Assembly (NCBI GenBank): GCA_964487525.1
Contig: CAZAQC010000016.1
Span: forward strand, 1-14,617
DNA: 14,617 nt
Reading direction: 5' to 3'
From: UBA2177 sp964487525
GTDB lineage: Bacteria > Patescibacteriota > Dojkabacteria > SC72
Shown here: positions 1-7,218 of the stretch, piece by piece
How positions within the stretch are numbered: the first letter of the stretch is position 1
How the letters are laid out: every line of letters begins with the position of its first letter
The notes under the pieces: model-generated
Database searches by the model: none
What the model saw: only the letters and a program-made list of their open reading frames with translations
What the model was told of the DNA's origin: nothing
Translations under genes and position numbers: made by a program

Positions 1-330
1 AAGATTTTCCCTTCTGGAAAGGATCTTTCTCCTGGATATTGGCAACGATTAGCATTGGCAAGAATGCTTTACAGAAACAAATCAATATTCCTAATGGATG
101 AACCATTCACATATATGGATGATATATCTGCCAAGAAGATATTAGAGAATGTGTTTGATTTTGTTGGTAAGGATAGATCGATAATATACATCACTAGAAG
201 TATTAATAATTTAGAACTTTTTGACAGAATCTATTATTTTGAGAATGGAAGAATAGTTGAATCTGGTCCATTGAGAGAACTCATTAAGAAAAAAGGAAAA
301 TTGTACGAAGAAATGAAGCTACAAAACTGA
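1..330 (+). CDS. ABC transporter ATP-binding protein, 3' fragment (exporter-type nucleotide-binding domain)
   Basis: The last 109 codons of an ABC ATPase whose 5' end lies before the window. The frame is open from base 1, so the first internal ATG at 55 is not the start. In order there is a signature motif LSPGYWQRLALAR (a variant of LSGGQ), Walker B with catalytic Glu (IFLMDEPF), a D-loop-like YMDD, and the C-terminal block ENGRIVESG typical of MsbA-type exporters. The H-loop His appears to be replaced: the usual ITHR is IT-R in a same-length alignment, putting Arg at the His position. A degenerate signature and a missing switch His would fit the weaker half of a heterodimeric exporter, but the Walker A region and any membrane domain are not visible. 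The substrate is unknown. It ends with TGA, 43 bases before folD. Confidence 0.88.
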   Translation, partial: KIFPSGKDLSPGYWQRLALARMLYRNKSIFLMDEPFTYMDDISAKKILENVFDFVGKDRSIIYITRSINNLELFDRIYYFENGRIVESGPLRELIKKKGKLYEEMKLQN

Positions 331-367
331 CCCCCCTCTTAAAAAAATCAAATATCCTGTAAAATAT

Positions 368-371
368 GGAG
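368..371 (+). promoter_or_regulatory. Possible Shine-Dalgarno of folD (GGAG)
   Basis: GGAG lies only 2 bases before the folD ATG at 374, closer than usual. It is one of very few purine-rich candidates in front of any gene here, so its function is uncertain. A TAAAAT at 360-365 could be a -10 element, but no convincing -35 precedes it. The 331-373 gap has no terminator hairpin, so read-through from the ABC gene is possible. Confidence 0.3.
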
Positions 372-373
372 TT

Positions 374-1228
374 ATGGAACTTTTAGATGGAAAATATATA
401 TCCCAAAAGATATTAGATGATATTTCTTTTGAGATAGAAAATTTAAGAAAAGATGGTAAAAGATTACCACGTTTAGATATGATATTGGTTGGTAATGACT
501 ATGGAAGTATTAAATATGTTCAAATGAAGGAGAAAATTGCTGAGGAAGTTGGGATAATAGGTCAAGTACATCATCTTACCGAAGATTCTACAACTGTAGA
601 CATCATAAATTTGATTGAAACTTTGAATAAATTTGATGATGTAGATGGATTTATGATACAGCTTCCATTGCCTAATCATATTAATACGAATTTAGTATTA
701 GAAAGTATCGATCCCAAAAAGGATGTAGATGGATTAACCTCTGTAAATTTAGGAAAACTCTTCCAGAAAGATCCTTCCGCCATACCACCTGCAACTCCAT
801 TAGGAATAATGAAGCTATTAGATGAGTATAAAATAAAAATATTTGGAAAAAATGTTGTAATACTTGGTTCTAGTAATATTGTTGGTACACCTTTAGCAGC
901 TATGATGCTTGAAAAGAATGCTACAGTTACAATATGTAATTCACATACTGTAGACATACAATCTGTTTCAAAGACAGCAGATATTTTAATATGTGCTACG
1001 GGGAAACCTCTTTTGGTAAATTCTCGTTTTCTTAAAAATGATGTAGTTGTAATAGATGTAGGCTCAAACAAGCATCCTGAAACAGGAAAGTTAGTTGGTG
1101 ATGTAGATATGGAAGATGTAAAAGGAATTCCTTCATATATCACTCCAGTTCCTGGCGGTGTTGGTCCAATGACCATAGCTTGTTTAATGTTAAATTTAAT
1201 GAATTGCTACAAACATGATAGAAGATAA
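374..1228 (+). CDS. folD: FolD: methylenetetrahydrofolate dehydrogenase / methenyltetrahydrofolate cyclohydrolase
   Basis: Cytosolic enzyme that oxidises 5,10-methylene-THF to methenyl-THF with NAD(P)+ and hydrolyses it to 10-formyl-THF. The product is 284 residues, the normal family length. Visible family blocks: the catalytic Tyr48-x3-Lys52 pair (YVQMK), QLPLP at 97-101, DVDGL with the key Asp at 117-121, the Rossmann nucleotide-binding loop GSSNIVGTP at 165-173, and the C-terminal signature TPVPGGVGPMT at 257-267. The usual Cys of the PCTP motif is Ala here (PATP). The loop has Ser where many FolDs have Arg (GRSNIVG), so NAD/NADP preference cannot be read directly. It is the first gene of a four-gene run, and its last 14 bases overlap glyA. 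Alongside GlyA and ThyX it probably balances one-carbon units for dTMP and formyl donors. Confidence 0.95.
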   Translation: MELLDGKYISQKILDDISFEIENLRKDGKRLPRLDMILVGNDYGSIKYVQMKEKIAEEVGIIGQVHHLTEDSTTVDIINLIETLNKFDDVDGFMIQLPLPNHINTNLVLESIDPKKDVDGLTSVNLGKLFQKDPSAIPPATPLGIMKLLDEYKIKIFGKNVVILGSSNIVGTPLAAMMLEKNATVTICNSHTVDIQSVSKTADILICATGKPLLVNSRFLKNDVVVIDVGSNKHPETGKLVGDVDMEDVKGIPSYITPVPGGVGPMTIACLMLNLMNCYKHDRR

Positions 1229-2453
1229 AGTGATAAGAGAATTGTTAAGCAAAGAATCTACCAGACAAATTGAAGGTATTGAACTCATAGCTTCGGAAAA
1301 CTATGTCTCAGAATCAGTATTGGAATGCATGGGCTCAATACTTACTAACAAATACTCAGAGGGATATCCTGGTAAAAGATATTACAAAGGGAATGAATAT
1401 ATAGATGATATAGAGAAAGAGGCAATAGAAAGGGCTAAAGATCTTTTTAAAGTAGAGCATGTTAATGTGCAACCGTATTCTGGTTCTCCTGCCAATTTAG
1501 CAGTACATTTTGCTTTGTTGGAACCAGGAGATAGAACTTTAGGAATGTCATTAGATGCTGGTGGTCATTTAACACATGGTTTTAAAGTCTCAATATCAGG
1601 AAAATATTTTGACTCAAAAAGCTATGGAGTTAATGAAGATGGATATATAGATTACGATGAGGTAATGAGAATAGCAAAAGAACATAAACCAAAACTAATC
1701 TGGTGTGGATTTTCCGCATATTCTAGGATCATAGATTGGAATGAGTTTAGGAAGATAGCTGATGAAGTAGGAGCTTATCTTGTTGCAGATATAGCTCATG
1801 TTGCTGGTTTAGTTGCCACTGGGTTGTATCCTTCTCCTGTTGGTATAGCTGATGTCATTACAACTACTACTCATAAGACTCTTAGAGGGCCAAGAGGAGC
1901 AATGATTATGTGTAATGAGGAATTAGGGGAGAAAATAGATAAGGCTGTGTTTCCAGGCCTACAGGGAGGGCCACACAATCATATAACGGCAGGTATAGCT
2001 GTAGCTTTGAAAGAAGCTAGTACAGATGAATTTAAAGAATATTCAAAACAAGTTATAAAGAACGCAAAGGTTCTGTCCGAAGAACTATTAAAAAAGGGAT
2101 ATAAAATAATATCAGGAGGTACAGATAATCATTTATTCCTAGTAGATGTGATGAGTTCTGTTGGTATAGCAGGTGAAGAAGCATCAACTGCATTAGAAAG
2201 AGCAAATATTACCTTAAACAAAAATGCTATACCTAATGACCCAAGAAAACCTTGGGATCCATCAGGGGTTAGAATAGGTACTCCTGCCATAACAACAAGG
2301 GGAATGAAAGAGAAGGAAATGATTAAAATAGCTGAATATATAGATACAGTTTTAAAGAATAAAGATGATGAAAATAAAATCAAATCCATAAGAGAAGAGA
2401 TAAAGAATTTTACTTTGGATTTTCCAATACCGGGGATTAAATTAAAACAGTAA
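1215..2453 (+). CDS. glyA: Serine hydroxymethyltransferase GlyA
   Basis: PLP-dependent enzyme that converts serine and THF to glycine and 5,10-methylene-THF, the carbon donor for ThyX. 412 residues, normal length. Family marks: IELIASENY near residue 22, the YSEGYPGKRYYKGN block at 47-60, PYSGSPAN at 88-94, GGHLTHG at 116-122, DIAHVAGLV at 192-200, and the PLP Schiff-base lysine Lys221 in TTTTHKTLRGPRGA. SGSPAN carries Pro where many bacterial enzymes have Gln, and RYYKGN has Lys where RYYGG is usual; neither removes a catalytic residue. The ATG lies inside the end of folD, so translation is probably coupled. No Shine-Dalgarno is visible. It ends three bases before thyX. Confidence 0.96.
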   Translation: MIEDKVIRELLSKESTRQIEGIELIASENYVSESVLECMGSILTNKYSEGYPGKRYYKGNEYIDDIEKEAIERAKDLFKVEHVNVQPYSGSPANLAVHFALLEPGDRTLGMSLDAGGHLTHGFKVSISGKYFDSKSYGVNEDGYIDYDEVMRIAKEHKPKLIWCGFSAYSRIIDWNEFRKIADEVGAYLVADIAHVAGLVATGLYPSPVGIADVITTTTHKTLRGPRGAMIMCNEELGEKIDKAVFPGLQGGPHNHITAGIAVALKEASTDEFKEYSKQVIKNAKVLSEELLKKGYKIISGGTDNHLFLVDVMSSVGIAGEEASTALERANITLNKNAIPNDPRKPWDPSGVRIGTPAITTRGMKEKEMIKIAEYIDTVLKNKDDENKIKSIREEIKNFTLDFPIPGIKLKQ

Positions 2454-2456
2454 GAA

Positions 2457-4052
2457 ATGAAATTAAACTTCAGAAAAGATTTAAATATAGCGACCATTAG
2501 GTCAGAATCTCTTTGGAATAAGTTTAAGATACATACACTACTTCAAAACTGTGAATCCAAACAACCCTCAATCAATGCATATCTTGGAGCAAGATATAGT
2601 AGATCATCTGATTCCATAATAGATATTGCATCTGAAATAATAAAAAACAATACAGATGCAGGAGAGAGGTTGGAGAAAATATTTTCAGGATACGGACACA
2701 AGTCTGTAGGTGATATGGCAGATCTTTTTCTATGTATAGAAAATATTCCTATTTATACTGCTATGAAGCTTTTCTATATGAATTCTGTAATCTCAGGGCA
2801 AGAAAGATCTACAAGATATCAAAATTTTCAAAATCCTGAATTTGTAAAAATTCCAAAAGAGGTTTGTAGTGATAATGAAGTGAGTAGGGAATATGAAAGA
2901 ATAATTTTAAAGCAGATGAAGGACTATCAAGATTTACTAAAACCTACAAAGGAGGCCTTAGAAAAGTTTTTCAGGATAAATAATGAAAGTCCACAGGAAG
3001 TAGCAGCTTTAAAAGCTAGAACATTTGATGTTGTAAGATACCTTTTACCCTATGGTTTAAATACGAGTTCTGCATATCTTATGTCTGCAAGGAACTGGTC
3101 TGATACCATAAGTTTTTTATGTGCTAGTGACTCTGTTGTTGAAAATGAGATATCTACTTTGTTAATTAATCTTTTGGGAGAATCTAAATTAGAAACTAGG
3201 GGATATATTAGGGAGGCAGATGGATTGATTAGGCATACAGATGCTAATAGTTGTAGAAAAAACTCTACTCAAGAAATACTAAATTACCTAAGGAGGGAAA
3301 TATCTAAAGAACAAGTAACAAATATTCCAGAAAATGAAACCGAAGGGGTCAAGATTAGCTATTCCCCAGATTGTATGGAAGCATTAATTTCTCATTATGA
3401 GTCCTTAATTAATCCATTAGGTTCTCGAAACGAATTTGAATTTTCTGAAATGGACCAGGAAGAATTAGGAGAAATAATTTTTGAAAGGCATGATCATCAT
3501 AATATGCTTGGAAATATAGGGCAGTCAGGTGCTATTAAAATTGAGGGATTTGCAACTCTTGGGACATTAAAAGATATGAATAGGCATAGGAGTTTAGAGA
3601 GGTTTATTCCTCTATTTCATGACCAAATTGATATGGATCAAGAATTGGACAGAAGAACGGATGAATGCTTCTATCTTTGTAACTATTTAGATATTAATTC
3701 TCTATCAAAGCTAAAGAAAGAGTATCAAGAAAGATTAATGACTACATATGAAAGGATAAAAGCATGGAGAAATATGGCAAAAGAAGTTTTGTCTAAAGAA
3801 GTTTGTGATGAATTTACAAAATATATGCTACCTCATGCTCATAGTACAAGGTATATTTTCTATGGTTCTTTCGATGATCTGCAGTATATATCAAATCTTA
3901 GGACTAGAAATGGGGGACATATAGCATATAGAAAATTGACATATGAGTGGTTAAGGAATCTTAGTTATATGGATGGTATATGGAGACCTTTGCTAAAGAA
4001 AATAATAGAACCGAGGATTGATGATAAACATCAATTTGTAGATAGAAGTTAA
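2457..4052 (+). CDS. thyX: Two-domain FAD-dependent thymidylate synthase (tandem ThyX)
   Basis: Flavin-dependent methylation of dUMP to dTMP using methylene-THF and NADPH. At 531 residues it is about twice the classic ThyX length and contains two ThyX-like halves. The N-terminal half (about 30-250) has GYGHKS at 78-83, ERSTRYQ at 116-122 (matching the NExSxRY half of the signature), and a later block with LLP at 196-198 and SARNW at 210-214; the RHR triplet position reads YMN instead. The C-terminal half (about 300-510) has NRHRS at 375-379 but no matching ExSxRY, then LPHAHSTR at 458-465 and LRTRNGGH at 481-488. The two halves therefore keep complementary parts of the motif. ThyX is normally a homotetramer with active sites shared between subunits, so a fused, specialised pair is plausible. 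It sits between glyA and dcd with gaps of 3 and 17 bases. Confidence 0.88.
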   Translation: MKLNFRKDLNIATIRSESLWNKFKIHTLLQNCESKQPSINAYLGARYSRSSDSIIDIASEIIKNNTDAGERLEKIFSGYGHKSVGDMADLFLCIENIPIYTAMKLFYMNSVISGQERSTRYQNFQNPEFVKIPKEVCSDNEVSREYERIILKQMKDYQDLLKPTKEALEKFFRINNESPQEVAALKARTFDVVRYLLPYGLNTSSAYLMSARNWSDTISFLCASDSVVENEISTLLINLLGESKLETRGYIREADGLIRHTDANSCRKNSTQEILNYLRREISKEQVTNIPENETEGVKISYSPDCMEALISHYESLINPLGSRNEFEFSEMDQEELGEIIFERHDHHNMLGNIGQSGAIKIEGFATLGTLKDMNRHRSLERFIPLFHDQIDMDQELDRRTDECFYLCNYLDINSLSKLKKEYQERLMTTYERIKAWRNMAKEVLSKEVCDEFTKYMLPHAHSTRYIFYGSFDDLQYISNLRTRNGGHIAYRKLTYEWLRNLSYMDGIWRPLLKKIIEPRIDDKHQFVDRS

Positions 4053-4069
4053 ATTTAGTATTTATTTGA

Positions 4070-4633
4070 ATGATACTTTCTGATAGAACAATAAAAGAGA
4101 AAATTAAGAATGGATCTATCGTAATAGAACCTTTTTCTGAAGAATTTCTTCAACCAGCATCCTACGACTTACATTTAGATAAATATTTTTTAGTATTTAA
4201 TAAAGAAAGTATAGGAATGATAGATGTTAAGAAGAAGCCAGAAAATCTTATGAGAGAAATAGTTGTTGAGGAAAATGAAGGCTTTATTATCCATCCTGGG
4301 GAATTTGTTCTAGCAAATGTTAAGGAAATAACAGGAGTTGATGCAAAGCATGTAGGAAGGTTAGAGGGGAAGAGTTCATTAGGGAGATTAGGTTTAATAG
4401 TTCATGCTACTGCAGGATTTTTGGACCCTGGTAATAAACTTAGAATGACTTTAGAACTTGCAAATGTTTCCCCATTACCAATCAAAATATATCCTGAAAT
4501 GAAAATAGCTCAAATGGCATTTGAAGAAATGGATAGCAAATCTGAGAGACCATATGGAACAAAGAGCTTAAATAGCAAATACTCTGGAGACGAGAAAGTA
4601 GAAGGTAGTAAAATGTGGAAGAATTTTAAATAA
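4070..4633 (+). CDS. dcd: dCTP deaminase family protein (possibly bifunctional dCTP deaminase/dUTPase)
   Basis: Converts dCTP to dUTP, or directly to dUMP if bifunctional, feeding ThyX. 187 residues, normal for the family, forming a trimeric beta-barrel. Visible motifs: QPASYDLHL at 28-36, the nucleotide-binding GRLEGKSSLGRLGL at 96-109, HATAGFLDPG at 112-121, TLEL at 127-130 with the likely catalytic Glu129, and the C-terminal PYGTKSLNSKYSG arm that closes over the nucleotide. The TAGFxDPG form is that of the bifunctional deaminase/dUTPase group rather than the TAHRIDPG form of E. coli Dcd; this is a resemblance, not proof. The stretch after DPG is NKLRM rather than the common FxGxI. It is the last gene of the folate/thymidylate operon, and its stop is 10 bases from the convergent cohesin-like gene. 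Confidence 0.93.
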   Translation: MILSDRTIKEKIKNGSIVIEPFSEEFLQPASYDLHLDKYFLVFNKESIGMIDVKKKPENLMREIVVEENEGFIIHPGEFVLANVKEITGVDAKHVGRLEGKSSLGRLGLIVHATAGFLDPGNKLRMTLELANVSPLPIKIYPEMKIAQMAFEEMDSKSERPYGTKSLNSKYSGDEKVEGSKMWKNFK

Positions 4634-4643
4634 ATACTCTAGC

Positions 4644-5885
4644 TTACATCATAGGAGGTACAGGAGGAAGATCCTCTGTAGTTTCTTGTGTAGGTGGAGT
4701 TTGTGTTACAGGTGGTTGTTGTACAGTTTGGGTTTCAGGTGTAGGAGGTGTTGTACTTCCAATCTGATTAATTTCTTCATTTATACGATTTTGTAATTCC
4801 TCAGGAGATACAGGTGCTGGAGTTTCAGGCATAATATTATCTAGAGGAGTACTTCCCTGCAAAGGAGGAACTACGGTACTAACAGGAGCTTGTTCTGGTT
4901 GTGAAGCAGGTGCAACTGTTTCTGGTTGAATACTTGGTGACTCACTATTCATAATATCCTGTAAGTCCTGTTCTTCGGAAGATTGAGAAAGTGGTTGTTG
5001 TGTAGGTAATACAGGAGGAGTCATCGTAGGTGTAGCTTCAACATTATTTTCTACTACAGGAGCACTTTCAGAAGTAGGAGTAGTTTCTGATTTATTCTGG
5101 TTTACAATGTCCTTTAATGTTGGTTCCGAAGTTGTTGCCTGAGGCATACTTGTTGGAGTTGTACTTATATCTTCAGCAATATTTTCTAAGTTAGTTGGTT
5201 GTGTATCTGCTAAAGGGGAAGCCGTAGTAAAGTCTTCAGTAGTACTTTCCATATCTGAAGAGGATTTCTTTTTACTAAGCAAAATTCCAATTATACTAAT
5301 TAGTAATACTACTGATCCCGCTATTAATATATATGGAAGATATTCTGTAAGATTATCAATACTAAAAGTAGAAGATTCTGTTGTCTCCTGTTGTGTAGCA
5401 ATAAGGGAAGGCTCTGTTTCTAAAGTAGAAGTCTCTTCCTCTATGGGAGCTTCTTCTTCTGTTGCTATTTCCCCAACATTTGTAACTTCTCCCAATTCCA
5501 ATTCACCAATGTCTAAATCATCTTCCAAAAGAGTAAATAAATAATCTTCCCCTGTTGAAGTAAAAAGCACATTCGCTAATACACCTTCTAAACTAATTCC
5601 CTCATCTAGTGTACAAGTTATTGTAATAACATTATTTAAATCTGTGTAATCAAATGAGTCACAAGCTATTGTCCCAGTATTAACTTCTGTAACTGTTACA
5701 TCTTCAGAATATTCTATTGGTATAACTACGCTTTCTAGAGTATCAGTTCCTGTATCTACACTTACAGACACACTGTTTATATCTGTAGTAGAATTATCTT
5801 TGACTGTTATACCTACAGCAGCTAATGCTTGTAGAGGAAATGTTAAGAAGAAAAAACAGGCGAAAAATAGATATAATTTTTTCAT
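4644..5885 (-). CDS. Membrane-anchored cohesin-like surface protein with long Pro/Thr/Gln-rich tail
   Basis: 413 residues, not identified to a named gene. The N-terminus is a clear signal peptide: MKK, then a Phe/Leu-rich core, with probable cleavage after ALA near residue 22-23. Residues about 24-133 are a beta-rich domain with the alternating pattern of cohesin modules (SVSVDTG, VVIPIEYSEDVTV, ITITCTLDEG, LANVLFTSTGEDYLF); Cys75 and Cys91 could form a disulfide. An acidic Glu/Thr linker follows (about 134-180), then one membrane helix (about 183-204) stopped by LLSKKKSSS. The last ~205 residues are low-complexity, rich in Pro, Thr, Gln, Ser and Glu, ending PPVPPMM. Predicted topology is domain outside, tail in the cytoplasm. 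No catalytic motif is seen. It is divergent from the Lon-like gene and convergent with dcd. Cohesin assignment is by pattern only; another Ig-like fold is possible. Confidence 0.68.
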   Translation of the reverse strand: MKKLYLFFACFFFLTFPLQALAAVGITVKDNSTTDINSVSVSVDTGTDTLESVVIPIEYSEDVTVTEVNTGTIACDSFDYTDLNNVITITCTLDEGISLEGVLANVLFTSTGEDYLFTLLEDDLDIGELELGEVTNVGEIATEEEAPIEEETSTLETEPSLIATQQETTESSTFSIDNLTEYLPYILIAGSVVLLISIIGILLSKKKSSSDMESTTEDFTTASPLADTQPTNLENIAEDISTTPTSMPQATTSEPTLKDIVNQNKSETTPTSESAPVVENNVEATPTMTPPVLPTQQPLSQSSEEQDLQDIMNSESPSIQPETVAPASQPEQAPVSTVVPPLQGSTPLDNIMPETPAPVSPEELQNRINEEINQIGSTTPPTPETQTVQQPPVTQTPPTQETTEDLPPVPPMM

Positions 5886-5962
5886 TTTATGAGCAGTTTA
5901 GATTATTTATGTAAAGGTTATCATGAGGTATTGATAATAGCAATAGGTTTTGAGAGAAATAT

Positions 5963-5991
5963 TTGACTTAATCACCTTGTAAATATACACT
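5963..5991 (+). promoter_or_regulatory. Sigma70-type promoter of the Lon-like gene
   Basis: TTGACT (5963-5968) and TACACT (5986-5991) are separated by 17 bases, the ideal spacing, in the 130-base gap between the divergent cohesin-like and Lon-like genes. Transcription would start near 5998, leaving a leader of only about 18 bases with no Shine-Dalgarno. The arrangement is mirrored before the PrgI operon. No equally good promoter was found for the cohesin-like gene on the other strand of this gap. Confidence 0.6.
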
Positions 5992-6002
5992 TTAGAATAA
6001 TT

Positions 6003-6014
6003 AAATCTGCCTAT
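6003..6014 (+). promoter_or_regulatory. Start-proximal box AAATCTGCCTAT, copy 1 (before Lon-like gene)
   Basis: Twelve bases, one base before the ATG at 6016. The identical 12-mer lies on the minus strand two bases before the PrgI-like ATG (11335-11346). It is not Shine-Dalgarno-like. It would lie within the short mRNA leader, so it could be an operator overlapping the initially transcribed region, an mRNA element or a translation enhancer. The function is unknown; identity and position are what the sequence shows. Confidence 0.45.
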
Positions 6015-6015
6015 T

Positions 6016-7218
6016 ATGAATTATTCTGATTACAATACAGGAACCGGTGCTAGTACTAATGCAACCTTGATTGATGAGAATCTAAACGAGGTATTGGCTT
6101 TGGAAAGCAAATTGTCTTCCTCGAATATCCCAGAAGGATTGAAGGAAGAGGCTATGAGAAGTGTTCAAAGGTTAAAAAGAATGTTTAAAATGGGTGGATA
6201 TAGCGGAGAATTTGAAACTGTTAATAAATATATTGATTGGATTACTAGAATACCTTGGGGTGTCACTTCAAATGATAATTTTAATATAGAGAATGCAAAA
6301 AACTTAATGGATAAGACCCATTATGGTATGGATACTATTAAAGATTTGATTCTTGATTATCTAGCTACGATGCAATTGCAAAGTATGGGAGGGATAAGAA
6401 GAAACAATTTGCCTTCTCAGATTCCTTTTACAAATAATAATGTGCAAAGTGAACATGTAGAAATGGCTGTTTTAAAGGGTTCCTCTGCAAACGCTCCTGT
6501 GTTTCTTTTTGTTGGACTTCAGGGTGTTGGTAAAACATCTATAGCAAAATCCATAGCTTCATCAATGGGTCGAAAATTCTCCAGAGTTTCATTAGGAGCA
6601 ATAGGGGATGTAAGAACACTTAGGGGGACTCCTAGATATTCAATAGATGCAGAACCAGGGCAAATAGTTAAATCATTAGTAAGGTGTGGGACTATGAACC
6701 CTGTCATATTGCTAGATGAAATTGAGAAATCAAGTGGAAATGCAGGTCTTCTTAATGATGTTATGGCATCATTGTTAGAGATCTTAGATTCTGAACAGAA
6801 TACTACATTTTTAGATCATTATATTGATTATCCAATAGATCTTTCAAAGGTATTTTTTATTTGTACTGCAAATAATCTAGGTGGCCTGTCTGCTGCACTC
6901 TTAGATCGTGTAGAAGTGATTAGGTTTACCAGTTACTCAGATCAGGAGAAAGAAGTTATTGCTAAACAATATATATTACCAAGAGTTTTAGAAAATCTTA
7001 ATTTATCATCAGAATATGTTCGCATAGAGGATGATGTTTGGCCATTAATAATAAGACCTGTTGGGTTTGATGCCGGTATAAGACAGTTAGAAAGAAATAT
7101 AACGACATTAGTTAGAAGTGCTGCGAGAATGATAGTAGAGGGCAAACCTTTGCCAATAGTTGTAAATATTTCCAATCTAAATCAGTACGTTTTGGCAGAT
7201 CAAGGACCTCTAAGTTAA
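6016..7218 (+). CDS. Lon-type AAA+ ATPase lacking the LON and protease domains
   Basis: 400 residues that align by eye with only the central part of Lon. Residues about 20-120 match the helical linker before the ATPase (NKYIDWITRIPWG at 70-82, DKTHYGMDTIKD at 99-110). The AAA+ core has Walker A GLQGVGKT at 167-174, Walker B ILLDEIEK at 231-238, sensor 1 TANN at 284-287, Arg finger in LLDRVEVI (Arg298) and sensor 2 GIRQLER (Arg356). All ATPase residues are intact, so an active motor is likely. There is no N-terminal LON domain, and the stop comes where the Ser-Lys protease domain would begin. About 35 extra polar residues (roughly 124-158) sit just before Walker A. Pore-loop 1 carries Phe188 where Lon usually has Tyr. 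Likely role: ATP-driven unfolding or remodelling without its own proteolysis, possibly serving the neighbouring VirB4 machine (inference). Confidence 0.85.
   Translation: MNYSDYNTGTGASTNATLIDENLNEVLALESKLSSSNIPEGLKEEAMRSVQRLKRMFKMGGYSGEFETVNKYIDWITRIPWGVTSNDNFNIENAKNLMDKTHYGMDTIKDLILDYLATMQLQSMGGIRRNNLPSQIPFTNNNVQSEHVEMAVLKGSSANAPVFLFVGLQGVGKTSIAKSIASSMGRKFSRVSLGAIGDVRTLRGTPRYSIDAEPGQIVKSLVRCGTMNPVILLDEIEKSSGNAGLLNDVMASLLEILDSEQNTTFLDHYIDYPIDLSKVFFICTANNLGGLSAALLDRVEVIRFTSYSDQEKEVIAKQYILPRVLENLNLSSEYVRIEDDVWPLIIRPVGFDAGIRQLERNITTLVRSAARMIVEGKPLPIVVNISNLNQYVLADQGPLS

Noticed and set aside
676..1176. 166-codon open frame on the minus strand inside folD
   Set aside because: Antisense shadow of a well-conserved gene; Pro/Thr/Ser-rich and matching no family. 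The shorter frame at 473-679 is the same case.
2129..2497. 122-codon minus-strand frame across the glyA end
   Set aside because: Antisense to conserved glyA, with no family resemblance or promoter.
4664..4676. GAGGA-AGA-TCCTC inverted repeat near the dcd/cohesin junction as a terminator
   Set aside because: Only a 5-base stem with a 3-base loop, inside coding sequence, and no U-run follows on either strand.
4700..5260. Repeat array in the cohesin-like tail
   Set aside because: No regular unit; the similarity comes from low-complexity Thr/Pro/Gln codons.
5886..5962. Promoter for the cohesin-like gene on the minus strand
   Set aside because: TTGCTA-17-TAACCT and other pairs are too weak to call; only a partial box match near the ATG was kept as a remark.
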